Under the pieces are notes generated by a model, which made no database searches, was not told where the DNA came from, and saw only the letters and a program-made list of their open reading frames with translations. The translations under genes and the position numbers were made by a program. A stretch of DNA of 6,890 nt, taken from Bacillota bacterium. GTDB taxonomy: Bacteria > Bacillota > Clostridia > Peptostreptococcales > Thermotaleaceae. Of this stretch, positions 5,906 through 6,890 are shown in pieces. The first letter of the stretch is position 1; each line of letters opens with the position of its first letter. The stretch spans positions 1-6,890 of the forward strand of contig JAMNXX010000190.1 of assembly GCA_023623095.1 (NCBI GenBank). The letters run 5' to 3'.

Positions 5906-6890
5906 ATGAAAAAAAAACAAATATGTTTTTTAATTTTGATCCTTTTCGGGATCCCTTTATTCTCCATCGCTTGTTCTCCAACACCCCAAAAACCTGAAAC
6001 GAAGTCGGAAAATACTCCAAAGACGATGCCTTCTGTTATCAAAGAAATCGAAAAAGATACATTAATCATCATGCAGCAAGCAGATCAAATCCCTTATTTT
6101 GAACGTGTTATCGCAGAAAAAAAGGAAATCGAACAGAAAAAAGAACAATCAGAAAAAGAAAATTCAATCGAAAAAAAAATCGAAAAGGCAATAGAAGGTA
6201 ACAAAGAAGAGCAGAAATCAACCCAAAAAAAAGAAACAGAAAACGAAAAGCCAAAGCCTATAAGCACTCGAGAAAGTATTTTAAGCGATATTTTGAAGAA
6301 AGAGCAAGAAAGTTCTGATGGCAAAGAAGAGGGTTCAACACCTCCTAAAGATATTTCTGAAACTTGGAAAAAAATTAATGATACTATCCTGCAACTGCAT
6401 AATCGATGGAACGTGCTTGAACCTGTTCTCATTCAACAAAATATTCCTATAGAAACCATTACCGCATTTGAAGATACATTAGATAATTTAACGAAAAGCG
6501 GAGTGTCTGAAGATGCATTTCAAACCCTTGCAAATGCAAATCACTTAACCGCTTATTTGCCAAAATTCATGACTCCTTTTAAGAAGCAAATTCCTCCCGA
6601 GATTTATTCTCTAAAATACCATATTCGCAACTTGGTATTAAACGCTGCAGCAGACAATTATCCAGCTGCCGAGGAAAGCTTCAATCAAATAAAAAGGCAA
6701 AGTGAAGTATTAAAAGTTTCTCTTATTGAAAAAAAAGCTGTACCCGTTCTCAATCAATTTGAGACTTCCGTATCTAATCTGCAAAAATCGTTTCAAAAAA
6801 AGGATATTGATTTGATCAAAATTAATGCAAGCATTGTCATGAAAAATGTTATGGAAATGACAGATGTTTTTTCTTCTTCATTATCAAAAT
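5906..6890 (+). CDS. Lipoprotein with Lys/Glu-rich linker, 3' end outside the window
   Basis: The frame is open from an ATG at 5906 to the window edge (328 codons, no stop). GGGAG lies seven bases before the start. Residues 1-22 are a lipoprotein signal peptide (MKKKQ, a hydrophobic core, then SIA before Cys23). Cys23 should be lipidated, tethering the protein to the outer face of the membrane; serine at -3 is a little off the usual lipobox. Residues 24-45 are a Pro/Thr-rich spacer. Residues about 66-142 are dominated by Lys, Glu and Gln and should form a flexible or coiled-coil stalk. From about 150 a helical domain begins (SETWKKINDTILQLHNRWNVLEPVL, then FEDTLDNLTKSG and LPKFMTP, then LKYHIRNLVLNAAADNY). 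I recall this type of domain in Clostridia proteins of unknown function, usually ending soon after a segment like NASIVMKNVMEM, so the missing part is probably short. No enzymatic motif is visible; a structural or sensing envelope role is possible. Confidence 0.87.
   Translation, partial: MKKKQICFLILILFGIPLFSIACSPTPQKPETKSENTPKTMPSVIKEIEKDTLIIMQQADQIPYFERVIAEKKEIEQKKEQSEKENSIEKKIEKAIEGNKEEQKSTQKKETENEKPKPISTRESILSDILKKEQESSDGKEEGSTPPKDISETWKKINDTILQLHNRWNVLEPVLIQQNIPIETITAFEDTLDNLTKSGVSEDAFQTLANANHLTAYLPKFMTPFKKQIPPEIYSLKYHIRNLVLNAAADNYPAAEESFNQIKRQSEVLKVSLIEKKAVPVLNQFETSVSNLQKSFQKKDIDLIKINASIVMKNVMEMTDVFSSSLSK

Noticed and set aside
5803..6072. Minus-strand open frame across the lipoprotein start
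   Set aside because: It overlaps the signal peptide coding region and the promoter region of a well supported gene, and its composition is that of an antisense frame.
6094..6432. Minus-strand open frame rich in Ser and Phe opposite the lipoprotein gene
   Set aside because: It is the antisense reading of the Lys/Glu-rich stalk (AAA/GAA codons read as TTT/TTC), with no credible ribosome binding site.

Overview
The window is AT-rich DNA with Gram-positive style ribosome binding sites (GGAG/GAGG cores 5-10 bases before the start), GTG as well as ATG starts, an S-layer-homology (SLH) protein, a Gram-positive type lipoprotein and a PRK06851-like P-loop ATPase. Together these suggest a low-GC Firmicute, most likely an anaerobic spore-former of the class Clostridia. 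The assignment is an inference from gene style and families, not from a marker gene. I found no rRNA, tRNA, CRISPR array or intact transposase.

Layout. Positions 1-1590 hold two minus-strand genes in a row: a 196-codon protein (1000-1590) that looks like the N-terminal helical part of an N6-adenine DNA methyltransferase without its catalytic domain, then a hypothetical protein (1-927) that runs off the left edge. A strong inverted repeat sits between them and contains the stop codon of the first. Positions 1591-1778 are a divergent promoter region. A plus-strand gene for a membrane-anchored protein of unknown function follows (1779-2633, start re-assigned). It converges on a minus-strand gene for a secreted SLH-domain protein (2724-4100), and a long hairpin at 2657-2696 probably terminates both. 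Positions 4171-4451 hold no clear gene, only possible decayed reading frames. A minus-strand gene at 4452-5531 encodes a duplicated P-loop ATPase whose second nucleotide-binding loop is degenerate. A 374-base AT-rich divergent region with a perfect 23-base palindrome leads to a plus-strand lipoprotein gene (5906 to the right edge).

The genes do not form an obvious operon or pathway. Three encode proteins placed outside the membrane or at the cell wall (membrane-anchored protein, SLH protein, lipoprotein), so part of the window serves the cell envelope, but no shared function can be shown. I see no complete new system. The points most worth following are the catalytic-domain-less methyltransferase fragment, its odd junction with the inverted repeat, the inactive second P-loop, and the palindrome in front of the lipoprotein gene.
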